Assembly: GCF_014643595.1 (NCBI RefSeq)
Contig: NZ_BMJT01000004.1
Span: 291,123 to 355,122 of the forward strand
DNA: 64,000 nucleotides
From: Lysinibacillus alkalisoli
GTDB taxonomy: Bacteria > Bacillota > Bacilli > Bacillales_A > Planococcaceae
Direction of reading: 5' to 3'
Shown here: in pieces, positions 48,807-57,958 of the stretch
How the letters are laid out: each line of letters opens with the position of its first letter
Position numbering within the stretch: the stretch's first letter is position 1
Translations under genes and position numbers: made by a program
Notes under the pieces: model-generated
The model's input: the letters and a program-made list of their open reading frames with translations, nothing else
The model's database searches: none
Told to the model about the DNA's origin: nothing

Positions 48807-49532
48807 ATGTTAAGTTGTTTTATTGTAGGTATGGTTTTTGGCTCATTTTGCAATGTTGTTGGGCTACGCCTACCTAAGCATCAGTCTATAATATGGCCAG
48901 CTTCCACATGTCCTTCTTGCCATACGCCATTAAACTATCAAGATTTAATTCCTGTTATTTCCTATATTAGATTACAGGGGAAATGCCGATTTTGTGAAAA
49001 AAAGATTACTTTTTTATACCCTCTAATAGAAGTACTCACAGGCGTTAGCTTTATGTTTTGCTATAGTCAATATGGCTTAACGATAGACTTTTACATAGGC
49101 TGTTTATTAAGTATATTATTTGCTATTATCACCGTATCAGACCTCATATATATGATCATACCGAATCAAGTTTTATTATTCTTTCTTATTATATTTATAG
49201 GCATTAGCCCACAAGATTGGCAAATGAGTGTGCTAGGTGCAACACTAGCCTTCACTATTTTATATATTGTACAAAGCATTTCAAAAGATGGTTTAGGTAG
49301 CGGTGATATTAAATTATTTTTTGTTATTGGCTATGTCGTGGGAAGTATGCAAGTATTAGTCATTATTATGTTAGCTGCTCTTATTGGCTTATTAACAGGT
49401 AGCTTAATCAAATATAGCAAAAAAGGGCAGCAAACGGTCTTTCCATTTGGCCCTTCTATTGCACTAGCAACAATGATAGTTTATTGGTTTGATGTAGACT
49501 GGTCGTTAGTTATGGCGCGAGTAATTTGGTAA
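48807..49532 (+). CDS. comC: Prepilin peptidase (ComC/PilD family)
   Basis: 241 residues, polytopic aspartyl protease that processes type IV prepilin-like pseudopilins for the competence machinery. N-terminal GMVFGSFCNVVGLRLP, two zinc-type cysteine pairs (CPSCHTPL, CRFCEKKI), and the two catalytic aspartates in VSDLIYMIIPN and GLGSGDIKLFF. ATG 48807 fits AAGGA nine bases upstream better than ATG 48798. Its last 23 bases overlap the end of convergent trpA. No other competence gene is nearby. Confidence 0.9.
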   Translation: MLSCFIVGMVFGSFCNVVGLRLPKHQSIIWPASTCPSCHTPLNYQDLIPVISYIRLQGKCRFCEKKITFLYPLIEVLTGVSFMFCYSQYGLTIDFYIGCLLSILFAIITVSDLIYMIIPNQVLLFFLIIFIGISPQDWQMSVLGATLAFTILYIVQSISKDGLGSGDIKLFFVIGYVVGSMQVLVIIMLAALIGLLTGSLIKYSKKGQQTVFPFGPSIALATMIVYWFDVDWSLVMARVIW

Positions 49533-50229
49533 TACTCTCATAATCTTTGTGATGTAAGGCTTGTACAATTTTACTACCAATAATAACGCCATCACAAACT
49601 TCGTGAAATTGTGTGATTTGTTCTTTCGTATGAATACCAAAACCTGCATATACAGGAATATGGCTTATTGCTTTGACCTCTTTCAATAATTCGAAAATAG
49701 TCTGATCATATGATGCACGTTCTCCAGTAGTCCCTTTTACTGTTACAGCATAAATAAAGCCTTCTGCATTTTCTATAATTGTAGCAATACGCTCTTTCGG
49801 GCTTGTTAAAGTAATAAAGCGAATAAATGGAATTTGGTATGCCTTTAAGGGTGAGCTAAATGCCAATTCTTCTTCAAGAGGCACATCTGGAATAATAACC
49901 CCTTTAATATTCGCTTCATCACATGCTTTGGCAAACGACTCAATACCAAAAGCATAAATAGGATTAGCATAGCACATAATAACAAGTGGGATATGAATGC
50001 GTGCTTTGTGTAAAGTAATCTCTTGTAAGACATCTTGCAATGTCACATTGGCTTGTAGTGCACGTAATCCTGCTTCTTGAATAACAGGACCATCTGCAAC
50101 GGGGTCAGAAAACGGGATACCAACCTCAATCATTGTTGCCCCATTTTTTTGTAAAAATTCAATAGTAGGGAGTAATGTTTGTATCCCACCGTCACCAGCC
50201 ATAATATAGGGCGCAATACCTTTACTCAT
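49510..50229 (-). CDS. trpA: Tryptophan synthase alpha subunit
   Basis: Cleaves indole-3-glycerol phosphate to indole and glyceraldehyde-3-phosphate. 239 residues: catalytic glutamate and aspartate in [16 protein letters not shown], and the phosphate loop [10 protein letters not shown]. The start ATG 50229 overlaps the trpB stop by eight bases and is preceded by GAGGTGATC; the TTG at 50238 lacks such spacing. It is the last gene of the operon, overlapping the prepilin peptidase at the 3' end, and no terminator was found. Confidence 0.95.
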   Translation of the reverse strand: MSKGIAPYIMAGDGGIQTLLPTIEFLQKNGATMIEVGIPFSDPVADGPVIQEAGLRALQANVTLQDVLQEITLHKARIHIPLVIMCYANPIYAFGIESFAKACDEANIKGVIIPDVPLEEELAFSSPLKAYQIPFIRFITLTSPKERIATIIENAEGFIYAVTVKGTTGERASYDQTIFELLKEVKAISHIPVYAGFGIHTKEQITQFHEVCDGVIIGSKIVQALHHKDYESITKLLAP

Positions 50230-51412
50230 GTTGATCACCTCGTAATAATTGTTTTACAGTATGTACATCTTTATCTCCACGACCAGATAAACACACTGCA
50301 ATAATGTTATCTTTGTCCATTGTTTTGGCTAATTGTGTAACATAGGCAATGGCATGAGCACTTTCTAATGCAGGAATAATACCTTCTGTTTTTGCAAGTA
50401 ATTGAAAAGCAGTGAGCGCTTCTTCATCGGTTACACTTGTATATGTTACGCGCTCGATATCGTGTAGGTGGCTATGCTCAGGCCCAACGCCAGGGTAGTC
50501 TAAGCCAGCAGAAATGGAATGAGCCTCTGTAATTTGTCCAGCTTGTTGCATAAGATACATTTTACTGCCATGTAAAATCCCGACTTTACCTTCAGCAATT
50601 GCGGCTGCGTGTTTGGCTTGTAATCCTTCACCAGCAGCTTCCACACCGTATAACGCCACATCATCATGTATGAAAGGGTAAAACATTCCCATCGCATTAC
50701 TACCACCACCAATACATGCTACAACAGCATGAGGTAGACAACCTTCTTGTTCTAATAATTGTGCTTTCGTCTCCTTGCCAATGACAGCTTGAAAATCCCG
50801 AACCATTACAGGGAAGGGGTGCGGTCCTAGTACTGAGCCCATAATGTAATGTGTGTTGTCGACATTTGTAACCCAGTAACGTAAAGCCTCATTTACCGCA
50901 TCTTTCAATGTGCGACTGCCTTGTTGTACGCTGACAACTTTTGCACCTAATAATTCCATACGAAAGACATTCAATTCTTGGCGTGCAACGTCTTCTGCCC
51001 CCATGAAAATAGTGCAAGACATATCCAATAATGCGCAGACAGTAGCTGTGGCAACACCATGTTGACCAGCGCCCGTTTCGGCTACGATATGTTTTTTCCC
51101 CATGCGCTTTGCCAGTAAGGCTTGACCGATTGTATTGTTAATTTTATGAGCGCCCGTATGGTTAAGGTCTTCGCGTTTTAAGTAAATTTTAGCTCCGCCA
51201 ATATATTTTGTTAATTGTTCGGCATAATATAGTGGGTTTTCCCGACCTACATATTGTTTTAAATAGTAATGCAATTCTTGTTGGAATTGTGGGTCCTCTT
51301 TTATTTGTTCATAAGCATTTGTTAATTCTGTGATGGCATGCATTAATGTTTCAGGCACGAAACGTCCACCATAGGGGCCAAAATAGCCTTGTTCATTTGG
51401 CATATTATACAT
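50222..51412 (-). CDS. trpB: Tryptophan synthase beta subunit
   Basis: PLP enzyme that joins indole with serine. 396 residues, with [15 protein letters not shown], the PLP lysine in [26 protein letters not shown], the phosphate loop [10 protein letters not shown] and LSGRGDKD. Start ATG 51412 (MYNMPNEQG) has AAGGAG eight bases upstream and overlaps trpF; ATG 51403 is an alternative. TrpB1 type. Confidence 0.97.
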   Translation of the reverse strand: MYNMPNEQGYFGPYGGRFVPETLMHAITELTNAYEQIKEDPQFQQELHYYLKQYVGRENPLYYAEQLTKYIGGAKIYLKREDLNHTGAHKINNTIGQALLAKRMGKKHIVAETGAGQHGVATATVCALLDMSCTIFMGAEDVARQELNVFRMELLGAKVVSVQQGSRTLKDAVNEALRYWVTNVDNTHYIMGSVLGPHPFPVMVRDFQAVIGKETKAQLLEQEGCLPHAVVACIGGGSNAMGMFYPFIHDDVALYGVEAAGEGLQAKHAAAIAEGKVGILHGSKMYLMQQAGQITEAHSISAGLDYPGVGPEHSHLHDIERVTYTSVTDEEALTAFQLLAKTEGIIPALESAHAIAYVTQLAKTMDKDNIIAVCLSGRGDKDVHTVKQLLRGDQHE

Positions 51413-51971
51413 GTGTAACACTCCTTGCTTTCTCAATGAATTGTTTGATTTTTATTTTATCTTTTACGCCATTTGTTTCAACGCCGCTTGAGACATCGAT
51501 ACCAATGGGCTGTAGTTGTACAGCTTGTGTAACATTCTCAACAGTTAAGCCTCCCGCTAAAAATGTGCGATCACTTAATGTTACAGTGCGGTAATCATAA
51601 GCAATGCCAGCACCAGCTACCTCATTATCAATGAGGTGATAACAAGATGCATAATGTGGATTCTCATGCCCCTTTTTGAAGGCTTTAATAACAGGCACTG
51701 TTATTTTTTTTGCAAAATCTTCTGTTTCATCACCATGTAACTGTACGTAATCTAATGGAATATCCTTTACTAATTGGTTAATCGTCTTTATGCTTTCATT
51801 GACAAATACACCTACCACAGGGATCTTGACCGTTTTAGCAATGTCTTGTGCTACTTCCTTTGTAATTTGACGTTTGCTCTTAGCAAAGACTACACCGATT
51901 AAATCAGCGCCAGTAAGTTGTACAAAACGAGCTGTCTCTACATCTTGAATCCCACAAATTTTAATTAGCAT
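51405..51971 (-). CDS. trpF: Phosphoribosylanthranilate isomerase
   Basis: 188 residues, somewhat short for the family. N-terminal catalytic cysteine in [26 protein letters not shown] and the C-terminal [11 protein letters not shown] and GIDVSSGVE phosphate-binding region. Overlaps trpC by seven bases and trpB by eight. Confidence 0.95.
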   Translation of the reverse strand: MLIKICGIQDVETARFVQLTGADLIGVVFAKSKRQITKEVAQDIAKTVKIPVVGVFVNESIKTINQLVKDIPLDYVQLHGDETEDFAKKITVPVIKAFKKGHENPHYASCYHLIDNEVAGAGIAYDYRTVTLSDRTFLAGGLTVENVTQAVQLQPIGIDVSSGVETNGVKDKIKIKQFIEKARSVTHV

Positions 51972-52723
51972 TTTGTCACCCTCAAACTTTTGACTAAATC
52001 TTCTGTTCGGTTTGCTTGCATTAACGATTCGCCAACAAGTAGCCCATCTACACCTACATTTGCAAGATATGTGGCATCTTCTCTGTTTTGAATTCCGCTT
52101 TCTGCAATAAAATATGCATCGGACTTCGCTTTACTTCGCAATGTTTCACTACGTGTAATATCTACTGAAAAATCATGTAAGTTGCGATGATTAATACCGA
52201 TGATTTGTGCATGAATAGCTTCAGCCCGTTGTAATTCATTTGCATTATGAACTTCTACAATGATATGTAATTGTAGAGAGCTAGCATATTCATACAGTTG
52301 TTTTAATGTAGGGTCATCAAGTGCTGCTACAATGAGTAAAATGATGTCAGCTCCACTTGCATAAGCATAATCAATTTGTTTTTTATGAATAATAAAGTCT
52401 TTATTTAAAACGGGTATGGTAACGGCTTGTTTTACTTGGCGTAAGTCATCCATCGTACCCTTGAAAAAGGTAAAGTCCGTTAACACAGAAATAGCGCTCG
52501 CACCAGCATTTTCGTAAGATAACGCTTGTTGTACAGGGTTTACATGTTTATTAATGATGCCTTTTGAAGGAGAAGCTCTTTTGATTTCCGTGATTAAAGC
52601 TAAGGTATTTTGTTGTAATGTTGGTAAGAAGGGAATAATAGGTGTCTCTCTTGCTGGAAATACATCAGGTAATGCATGTACTTCTTTTCTTTTATGGTCG
52701 ATAATTTTCTGTAAAATAGTCAT
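51965..52723 (-). CDS. trpC: Indole-3-glycerol-phosphate synthase
   Basis: 252 residues. TIM-barrel enzyme with EIKRASPSKGIIN, SVLTDFTFFKG, VLNKDFIIHKKQIDYAYASGAD, IIVEVHNANE, GINHRNLHDF and a C-terminal GVDGLLVGESLM. It overlaps trpGD by four bases (ATGA). Confidence 0.96.
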   Translation of the reverse strand: MTILQKIIDHKRKEVHALPDVFPARETPIIPFLPTLQQNTLALITEIKRASPSKGIINKHVNPVQQALSYENAGASAISVLTDFTFFKGTMDDLRQVKQAVTIPVLNKDFIIHKKQIDYAYASGADIILLIVAALDDPTLKQLYEYASSLQLHIIVEVHNANELQRAEAIHAQIIGINHRNLHDFSVDITRSETLRSKAKSDAYFIAESGIQNREDATYLANVGVDGLLVGESLMQANRTEDLVKSLRVTKC

Positions 52724-54315
52724 GATATAACCTCCAAACGTTGTTTAGCAAATTGTTGCATAGCTTGCAATTTAGCTAGCGCATTTCCGCTATCAATACT
52801 TGACTTAGCTCGTTCAATGCCTTCTTCAATGGAACACATGCCATAAGCAAACATAGCAATGGCTGCGTTGAAAATAACTGTATCTCGTTTTGGTCCACGT
52901 TCACCTTGTAAAATCCCTTGTAAAATCTTAGCGTTTTCTAAAGCTTCACCACCACGAATGGCATCTAGAGGCGCGTTTTCTAAACCATAGTCCTTAGCAT
53001 TAATGATTTTTGTTTGTACTTTACCATCACAAAGGATCGCTAAGACATTATCACCGGCAAGGGAAGCTTCATCAACATAACCTGCACCGTTAATGACAAC
53101 AGCTCTTTCTCTTCCTAATGCATGTAAGGTTTGTGCCAACTTCTCTAGCATATCTCTACGATAAACGCCCATAAATTGCGAATGTAGGGCAATGGGATTT
53201 GTGAGAGGACCAATAAGATTAAAGATAGTAGGTACTTTAAGGTCTCTGCGTACCTTCATAATCGGTTTTAATTTAGGATGAATATGAGGTGCAAACAAGA
53301 ATGCAATTCCAATATCCTCTAATAGTTGTGTTGTCTCATCAGCCGTTAAATTTAACGGTAAACCGAGATGTTCTAACACATCTGCACTACCTGTTTTGCT
53401 TGAAACACTACGGTTACCATTTTTGACAACTTTAGCACCAGCGCCAGCCAAAACAAAAGCGGTAGTTGTACTTACATTGAAACTTTGGACACCATCTCCA
53501 CCTGTGCCACAAATATCAATGACTTGGTCACTAACTGTAATAGGTGTTGCATGTTTAGTTAAAGATGTAACGAGTGCGGTAATTTCTTCTACCGTTTCGC
53601 CTTTCATTTTTAAGCCCATTAATAAAGCAGCGATTTCACTTTCTGTTAAATTGCCTTCTAAAATATCATCCATAATCGTTTGTAATGCTTGAGTCGGTAA
53701 GTCTTTCCCTTCACTTAAAGCAAGTAAGTGTTGTTGAATAGAGGTTGTATTATGATAGGAACGGAAAAACTGTGCTAATAAAGTAGTGCCATCTTTAGTA
53801 CCAATTGATTCGGGATGAAATTGCAGCCCAACTACAGGATAGTGCTGATGTCTAATAGCCATGATGGTGTCATCATCTACAGCAGTAGCAATACAAGAAA
53901 ATTGAGCAGGCGTCTCGTCAACGACTAAGGAATGATAACGCATAGCTACAATAGGTGCAGTAAAAGCTGAGAACGGTCCTTCACTATGATGCGTGATGAG
54001 TGATGTTTTACCATGTTTAATTTGTGTAGCACGTGTAATCGTGCCACCAAAAGCTAAGGCAATTAACTGATGACCTAAGCAAATACCAAGCATAGGGTAA
54101 CGATGATACAAGGCACGTATGATGGTTAGTGATTGTTGTTTATCTTTAGGGTGACCAGGACCAGGAGAGAAAACAATAGCCTCTGGTTGCATAGCTTCAA
54201 TAGCATCGACAGTAATTTCATCATAACGTACCACTTTTACCGTTTTACCAAGTTCACTAATTTGTTGATAGAGATTGAATGTGAAAGAATCATAGTGATC
54301 AATTAATAAAATCAT
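52720..54315 (-). CDS. trpGD: TrpG-TrpD fusion: anthranilate synthase glutaminase and anthranilate phosphoribosyltransferase
   Basis: 531 residues in one uninterrupted frame. Residues 1 to about 190 are a class I glutamine amidotransferase (LIDHYDSFTFNLYQ, FSPGPGHPKD, catalytic cysteine 79 in PMLGICLGHQ, and VVGLQFHPES). From about 200 on is TrpD (LPTQALQTIMDDILEGNL, DICGTGGDGVQSFNVST, VVKNGNRSVSSKTGSADVLE, LIGPLTNP). The fusion supplies ammonia to TrpE and makes phosphoribosyl anthranilate. In B. subtilis the glutaminase is the separate, shared PabA and TrpD stands alone, so this arrangement is unusual; the same fusion order is known from enterobacteria. No stop or frameshift is visible at the junction. 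Confidence 0.95.
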   Translation of the reverse strand: MILLIDHYDSFTFNLYQQISELGKTVKVVRYDEITVDAIEAMQPEAIVFSPGPGHPKDKQQSLTIIRALYHRYPMLGICLGHQLIALAFGGTITRATQIKHGKTSLITHHSEGPFSAFTAPIVAMRYHSLVVDETPAQFSCIATAVDDDTIMAIRHQHYPVVGLQFHPESIGTKDGTTLLAQFFRSYHNTTSIQQHLLALSEGKDLPTQALQTIMDDILEGNLTESEIAALLMGLKMKGETVEEITALVTSLTKHATPITVSDQVIDICGTGGDGVQSFNVSTTTAFVLAGAGAKVVKNGNRSVSSKTGSADVLEHLGLPLNLTADETTQLLEDIGIAFLFAPHIHPKLKPIMKVRRDLKVPTIFNLIGPLTNPIALHSQFMGVYRRDMLEKLAQTLHALGRERAVVINGAGYVDEASLAGDNVLAILCDGKVQTKIINAKDYGLENAPLDAIRGGEALENAKILQGILQGERGPKRDTVIFNAAIAMFAYGMCSIEEGIERAKSSIDSGNALAKLQAMQQFAKQRLEVIS

Positions 54316-55676
54316 TGTATAACCTCCAATAGCGCTCGCGCTTTGTGTAGCGTTTCTTCATATTCTTTTTGCGGGTCTGAGTCATAGACGATGCCAGCAC
54401 CAGCCTGTACAGTCGCAATATGATCTTTGACTAGCATAGTACGAATGGCTAATGCAAAATCCATCGCATAAAAAGAAATATAACCTACAGCGCCAGCATA
54501 ATGATTGCGTGCTTCTGACTCTAATTCATTAATGAGTTGCATCGCTCTAATTTTTGGTGCCCCCGTCACAGTACCAGCAGGTAAACAAGCCATTAATGCA
54601 TCTAATGCATGCAGGTCATCAGGGAGTTCGCCTGTAACTTCTGAAACAATATGCATAACATGTTGATATTTTTCAATATTCGCATATTTCTTAATTGTAA
54701 TAGAGCCAATATTCGAAATTTTTCCGAGGTCATTACGGCTTAGGTCAATCAACATTTTATGTTCAGCGAGTTCTTTTTCGTCTTGTAACAGTTCTCGAGC
54801 TAGATGTTGATCTTCTACAGTGTTTTTTCCTCGTGGACGTGTGCCCGCAATTGGATTTGTAGTGATCATACTACCCGTCACCTTAACAAGACTCTCTGGA
54901 GATGTACCAAGTAATTGATAGTCCTCAAAGTCAATATAAAACATATAAGGTGATGGATTGGCTGTACGTAATTTGCGATATAAGCTGAAAGCATCCCCTT
55001 CAAATGGTGCAGTAAATTTTTGGGATAATACAATTTGGAATACTTCACCATCTAGTATGGCTTGTTTGGCTTGACGCACGAGCGCTTTGAACTGATTTGC
55101 CTCCATACTTGGTGTAAACTGTAATGATGTGGAATGGAGTGATGGTATGGTAGTCATTTGTGTTGCTTGATGAATTAAAGCATCAACTCGTTGTTGTAAT
55201 ATTGTCTCTTCTTCATTTTCAAATGCTATTGCTACAAAGGTGATGGTCTCTTTTTTATGATCAAAGACAATAAACTGGTCATAAATAAATAAGTGAACAT
55301 CAGGTATGTGAGAGGCACTTGGTAAACGTTCGCCAATCTTTTCATAATTAAAAATCATTTCATAACCAATATAACCGATCGCACCGCCAAAAAAAGAAAA
55401 GGGTAATGGTGCGTTTGCTTTTGGTATTAAGGCTTTTACTTCTTGTAAAATATTTGTATTCAGATGCGATGTTTGACCATTGCGCTGTTTTTTGACGGTA
55501 ACTTGATGATTGCCTGTTAATTCCATTAATGGGTCTACTGCAATAAAAGAATAGCGTCCGCTTTCTTCATGTTTGGCAGAGCTCTCAAATAAAGCTTTAA
55601 AGCGTCCTTGTAGTGATTGATATAGTGCAATAGGTGTTGTTGCATCACCAGCAATGGTTGTCATTTTATAATCCAT
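54312..55676 (-). CDS. trpE: Anthranilate synthase component I
   Basis: Chorismate to anthranilate with TrpG-derived ammonia. 454 residues. The tryptophan feedback pocket variant LFESS lies near residue 30, and the chorismate-binding domain has FQIVLSQKFTAPF, GTSPESLVKV, PIAGTRPRGKN, DLSRNDLGKI, PAGTVTGAPKIRAM and AGAGIVYDSDP. AGGAGGG precedes ATG 55676. First gene of the operon, regulated by two T-boxes upstream. It overlaps trpGD by four bases. PabB is excluded by context. Confidence 0.97.
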   Translation of the reverse strand: MDYKMTTIAGDATTPIALYQSLQGRFKALFESSAKHEESGRYSFIAVDPLMELTGNHQVTVKKQRNGQTSHLNTNILQEVKALIPKANAPLPFSFFGGAIGYIGYEMIFNYEKIGERLPSASHIPDVHLFIYDQFIVFDHKKETITFVAIAFENEEETILQQRVDALIHQATQMTTIPSLHSTSLQFTPSMEANQFKALVRQAKQAILDGEVFQIVLSQKFTAPFEGDAFSLYRKLRTANPSPYMFYIDFEDYQLLGTSPESLVKVTGSMITTNPIAGTRPRGKNTVEDQHLARELLQDEKELAEHKMLIDLSRNDLGKISNIGSITIKKYANIEKYQHVMHIVSEVTGELPDDLHALDALMACLPAGTVTGAPKIRAMQLINELESEARNHYAGAVGYISFYAMDFALAIRTMLVKDHIATVQAGAGIVYDSDPQKEYEETLHKARALLEVIQ

Positions 55677-55693
55677 TAAAATCCCTCCTAAAA

Positions 55694-55920
55694 TAAAAAA
55701 ACCTTTCGTTAATCAACGAAAGGGCGAATAAGTCCGCGGTACCACCTCACTTGAAATACAATCATGCATTTCCACTTTGCGATAACGGTGCATACCGGAT
55801 TCTCCTACTTTTGTTCAAAGAATCACTCCAAAGTCCACTTCAATAAACAGGTATTTGCTGTCTCTCACTATCACAGCTCGCTTAAAAATCCCTTTGTTTA
55901 TCTACTCTCTTTGTCAACGT
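55694..55920 (-). promoter_or_regulatory. T-box riboswitch 2 (proximal), tRNA-Trp type
   Basis: Stem I is recognisable: AGTA (55903-55906) faces a specifier loop with TGG (minus strand, 55835-55837), flanked by complementary arms CAAAG/CTTTG and GATAAACA/TGTTTATT. The T-box sequence AGGTGGTACCGCGG lies at 55734-55747. A terminator with nine-base arms CCTTTCGTT / AACGAAAGG and a T-run spans 55694-55723, 18 bases before trpE. Uncharged tRNA-Trp should favour the antiterminator. Confidence 0.92.
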
Positions 55921-55935
55921 GTTATATATAGACAC

Positions 55936-56196
55936 AAAAAAACCCCTCGTCAGTAAAGGACGGGGATGCCGTGGTGCCACCTTAATTAGTCAAAAAAGAC
56001 TCGCTCAAAACCATCAATCAATGGTTTACTTTGTGTAACGATAAAGTATAATCGCTAGCGCCTACTTTAAGTTCGGACTAGAAGCTCAGAAGCCCATTCA
56101 CATCAAATCATGTTATCAGCTCTCACCAACCGCTGACTCTCTAAAACAGAATAATGATGTTACTCTTCTTCATCAAAGCTATAAGTTTTATAATTG
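55936..56196 (-). promoter_or_regulatory. T-box riboswitch 1 (distal), tRNA-Trp type
   Basis: AGTA (56161-56164) opposite a specifier loop reading GAA-TGG-G (TGG at 56094-56096 on the minus strand), between stems GAAG/CTTC and ACATCA/TGATGT. T-box sequence AGGTGGCACCACGG at 55969-55982. A terminator with CCCC-GTC / GAC-ga-GGGG and seven T spans 55936-55965. It is a complete unit, independent of T-box 2. Confidence 0.92.
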
Positions 56197-56202
56197 GTAA
56201 TT

Positions 56203-56231
56203 AGCATAACGGGGAATGTGATAAATGTCAA
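56203..56231 (-). promoter_or_regulatory. trp operon promoter
   Basis: TTGACA (56226-56231), 17-base spacer, TATGCT (56203-56208) on the minus strand, immediately upstream of T-box 1. Confidence 0.75.
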
Positions 56232-56282
56232 CACTATTTTAAAAAGTAAATAAAATTCTTACGCTATACGTTTAAGTAACAG

Positions 56283-56320
56283 AAAAGGTTAAACCGAAAT
56301 ATGATTGGTCTAACCTTTTT
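56283..56320. terminator. Terminator downstream of the dioxygenase gene
   Basis: AAAAGGTTAAACC pairs with GGTCTAACCTTTT (one mismatch); T-runs on both strands suit a bidirectional terminator. Confidence 0.8.
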
Positions 56321-56339
56321 GTTTAAGCTGCTTGGATGA

Positions 56340-57314
56340 TTATTCTTTTTTAAATGTTTTAGTGCTTCTTACAGTATCGATGGGACGCACCATAGCTTCA
56401 ATTTCATCACGTTTGCTCTCCAAGAAAGGAGGTAGTGATAATTTTTCACCTAATGTTTCATAAGGTTCATCGCCCATAAATCCTGGCCCATCTGTAGCAA
56501 TTTCAAATAATAAATGACGTGTAGCACGTACATACAATGAGCCAAAGAAGAAGCGATCCACAAATCCTGAAGTACGATAACCAAAGTCTTCAAGTTTACG
56601 TTGCCAATGTGTCAAATCTTCTTTGTTATCTACTCGAAAGGCTACATGATGGACAGCACCATAACCTTGGCGTGCTGTAGGAGATGATGTGTCATGTCTA
56701 ACAATGACTTGCGCACCATTACCACCTTCATCGCCCATCTCAAAAAGCTTCATCATCCCTTCTTCAGCAATAACAGACATCTCAAAGACGCGTGTTAAAA
56801 TATTACTAAAATAATCAAGGTTTGACACAGTAATTGTCATTGGCCCTAAGCCTGTAATAGCAAATTGTAGAGGGATGGGGCCATCTTGCCAAGGTGTGCC
56901 ACTTTTTATGCCTGTATTTTTTTCATCTGAAATTAATTGATATTGTTGTTCATCAAAGTCAGAGAAATTTAATATTTTTTTGCCAAACTGTGTGGAGATT
57001 GCTTCATGTTTTACATCGTATTTCTCAAAACGTTGTTGCCAATATTGTAACGCTTCATCGGATGGGACACGAAAAGCAGTCCGTGCTAATTCATCTGTTC
57101 CATGTGTACCTTTTGGATTGTTAGGGAAGTCGAAAAATGTCATATCCGTACCAGCCGCACCAACATCATCCGCAAAGAATAAATGATACGTACGAATATC
57201 ATCTTGATTCACTGTTTTTTTTACAAGACGAATCCCTAAAGTATACGTAAAGAAATCATAAATTTTTTCTGCACTACTTGTCATAGCTGTAACGTGATGA
57301 ATCCCTTTTAGCAT
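56340..57314 (-). CDS. Ring-cleaving dioxygenase, glyoxalase fold (MhqO/MhqA-like)
   Basis: 324 residues with two vicinal-oxygen-chelate domains: HHVTAMTSSAEKIYDFFTYTLGI at the N-terminus and GAVHHVAFRVDNKEDLTHW in the second half, supplying histidine metal ligands, with a later glutamate in HLLFEIATDGPGFM. Homologues in B. subtilis (MhqO, MhqA) detoxify quinones under MhqR control. AGGAGG precedes the ATG. A perfect 20-bp palindrome lies upstream, consistent with a MarR/MhqR-type operator. Substrate is not determined. Confidence 0.88.
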   Translation of the reverse strand: MLKGIHHVTAMTSSAEKIYDFFTYTLGIRLVKKTVNQDDIRTYHLFFADDVGAAGTDMTFFDFPNNPKGTHGTDELARTAFRVPSDEALQYWQQRFEKYDVKHEAISTQFGKKILNFSDFDEQQYQLISDEKNTGIKSGTPWQDGPIPLQFAITGLGPMTITVSNLDYFSNILTRVFEMSVIAEEGMMKLFEMGDEGGNGAQVIVRHDTSSPTARQGYGAVHHVAFRVDNKEDLTHWQRKLEDFGYRTSGFVDRFFFGSLYVRATRHLLFEIATDGPGFMGDEPYETLGEKLSLPPFLESKRDEIEAMVRPIDTVRSTKTFKKE

Positions 57315-57358
57315 GTAAATTCCTCCTAAAATGTTAGTAAAGTCAGTTTATCATAAAA

Positions 57359-57378
57359 ATATCTTGAATTCAAGATAT
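57359..57378. promoter_or_regulatory. 20-bp perfect palindrome, MhqR-like operator
   Basis: ATATCTTGAATTCAAGATAT is fully self-complementary and lies about 45 bases upstream of the dioxygenase start. It resembles the MhqR box (TATCTCGAATTCGAGATA type) known in B. subtilis. No mhqR gene is in the window. Confidence 0.7.
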
Positions 57379-57401
57379 TAGTTTGGAGCATTCCTTTTGT
57401 T

Positions 57402-57441
57402 ATAAAAAATACCATCAAGAAGTGGTGTCATCTGATGGCAT
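57402..57441 (-). terminator. Terminator after the acetyltransferase
   Basis: ATGCCATCA / TGATGGTAT (one G-T) on the minus strand, with a T-run at 57403-57408. Confidence 0.75.
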
Positions 57442-57453
57442 GTTAGTTCATTT

Positions 57454-57885
57454 TTATATTTTTTTAGTAAAGCATACGATGCGATTCACTTCGATAAAAC
57501 CTAATGCTTTATGAAAATGATAGCTAATTTCATTATGCAATTCGCAATCACTGGCAAATTCGGTACAACCTTTATTATGAGCCCATTGCTCACATGCTAC
57601 GACAAGTTGTCTTGCAATCTGTTGATTACGGAATTCTGGCTCTACATAAATCCCTTCTAAATAACCAACAGGGGAACTATGAGTGCCTTCTACATAATCT
57701 GTACGTAAAGTAGCATGTGCAAAGGCAACGGGTTGTTGTCCCTCTACTTGTAAAAATACGACATTATCATCTGTTTCGATTACATGTGTAATTTCTTTTG
57801 TTAATGTAAGTAAACTTGCATCAGGCCAAAGTTTTTTGGCTAATTGTGTAACTTCTTCAACATGTTCCGCAGTGGCTCTAAACAT
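57454..57885 (-). CDS. GNAT acetyltransferase resembling aminoglycoside 6'-N-acetyltransferase
   Basis: 143 residues from ATG 57885 (MFRATAEHVEEV); AAGGGAG ends eight bases upstream, so the much longer upstream frame is rejected. The segment SPVGYLEGIYVEPEFRNQQI followed by CTEFASDCELHNEISY and LGFIEVNRIVCFTKKI matches, from memory, the short AAC(6') chromosomal family (Ig/Ic type) closely. It transfers acetyl from acetyl-CoA; the acetyl-CoA loop RNQQIA is a divergent form of the usual Q/RxxGxG/A motif. Whether aminoglycosides are real substrates is unproven. Divergent from the small membrane gene. Confidence 0.8.
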   Translation of the reverse strand: MFRATAEHVEEVTQLAKKLWPDASLLTLTKEITHVIETDDNVVFLQVEGQQPVAFAHATLRTDYVEGTHSSPVGYLEGIYVEPEFRNQQIARQLVVACEQWAHNKGCTEFASDCELHNEISYHFHKALGFIEVNRIVCFTKKI

Positions 57886-57958
57886 TATCATCTCTCCCTT
57901 GCTCTCTAAATCATTGTAGTATACGATTACGTTACATAATTTTGTTAGGAGGTACACT

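Noticed and set aside
55905..55916. Internal promoter between the two T-boxes (TTGACA at about 55912-55917)
   Set aside because: No -10 element at suitable spacing; the bases belong to stem I of T-box 2.
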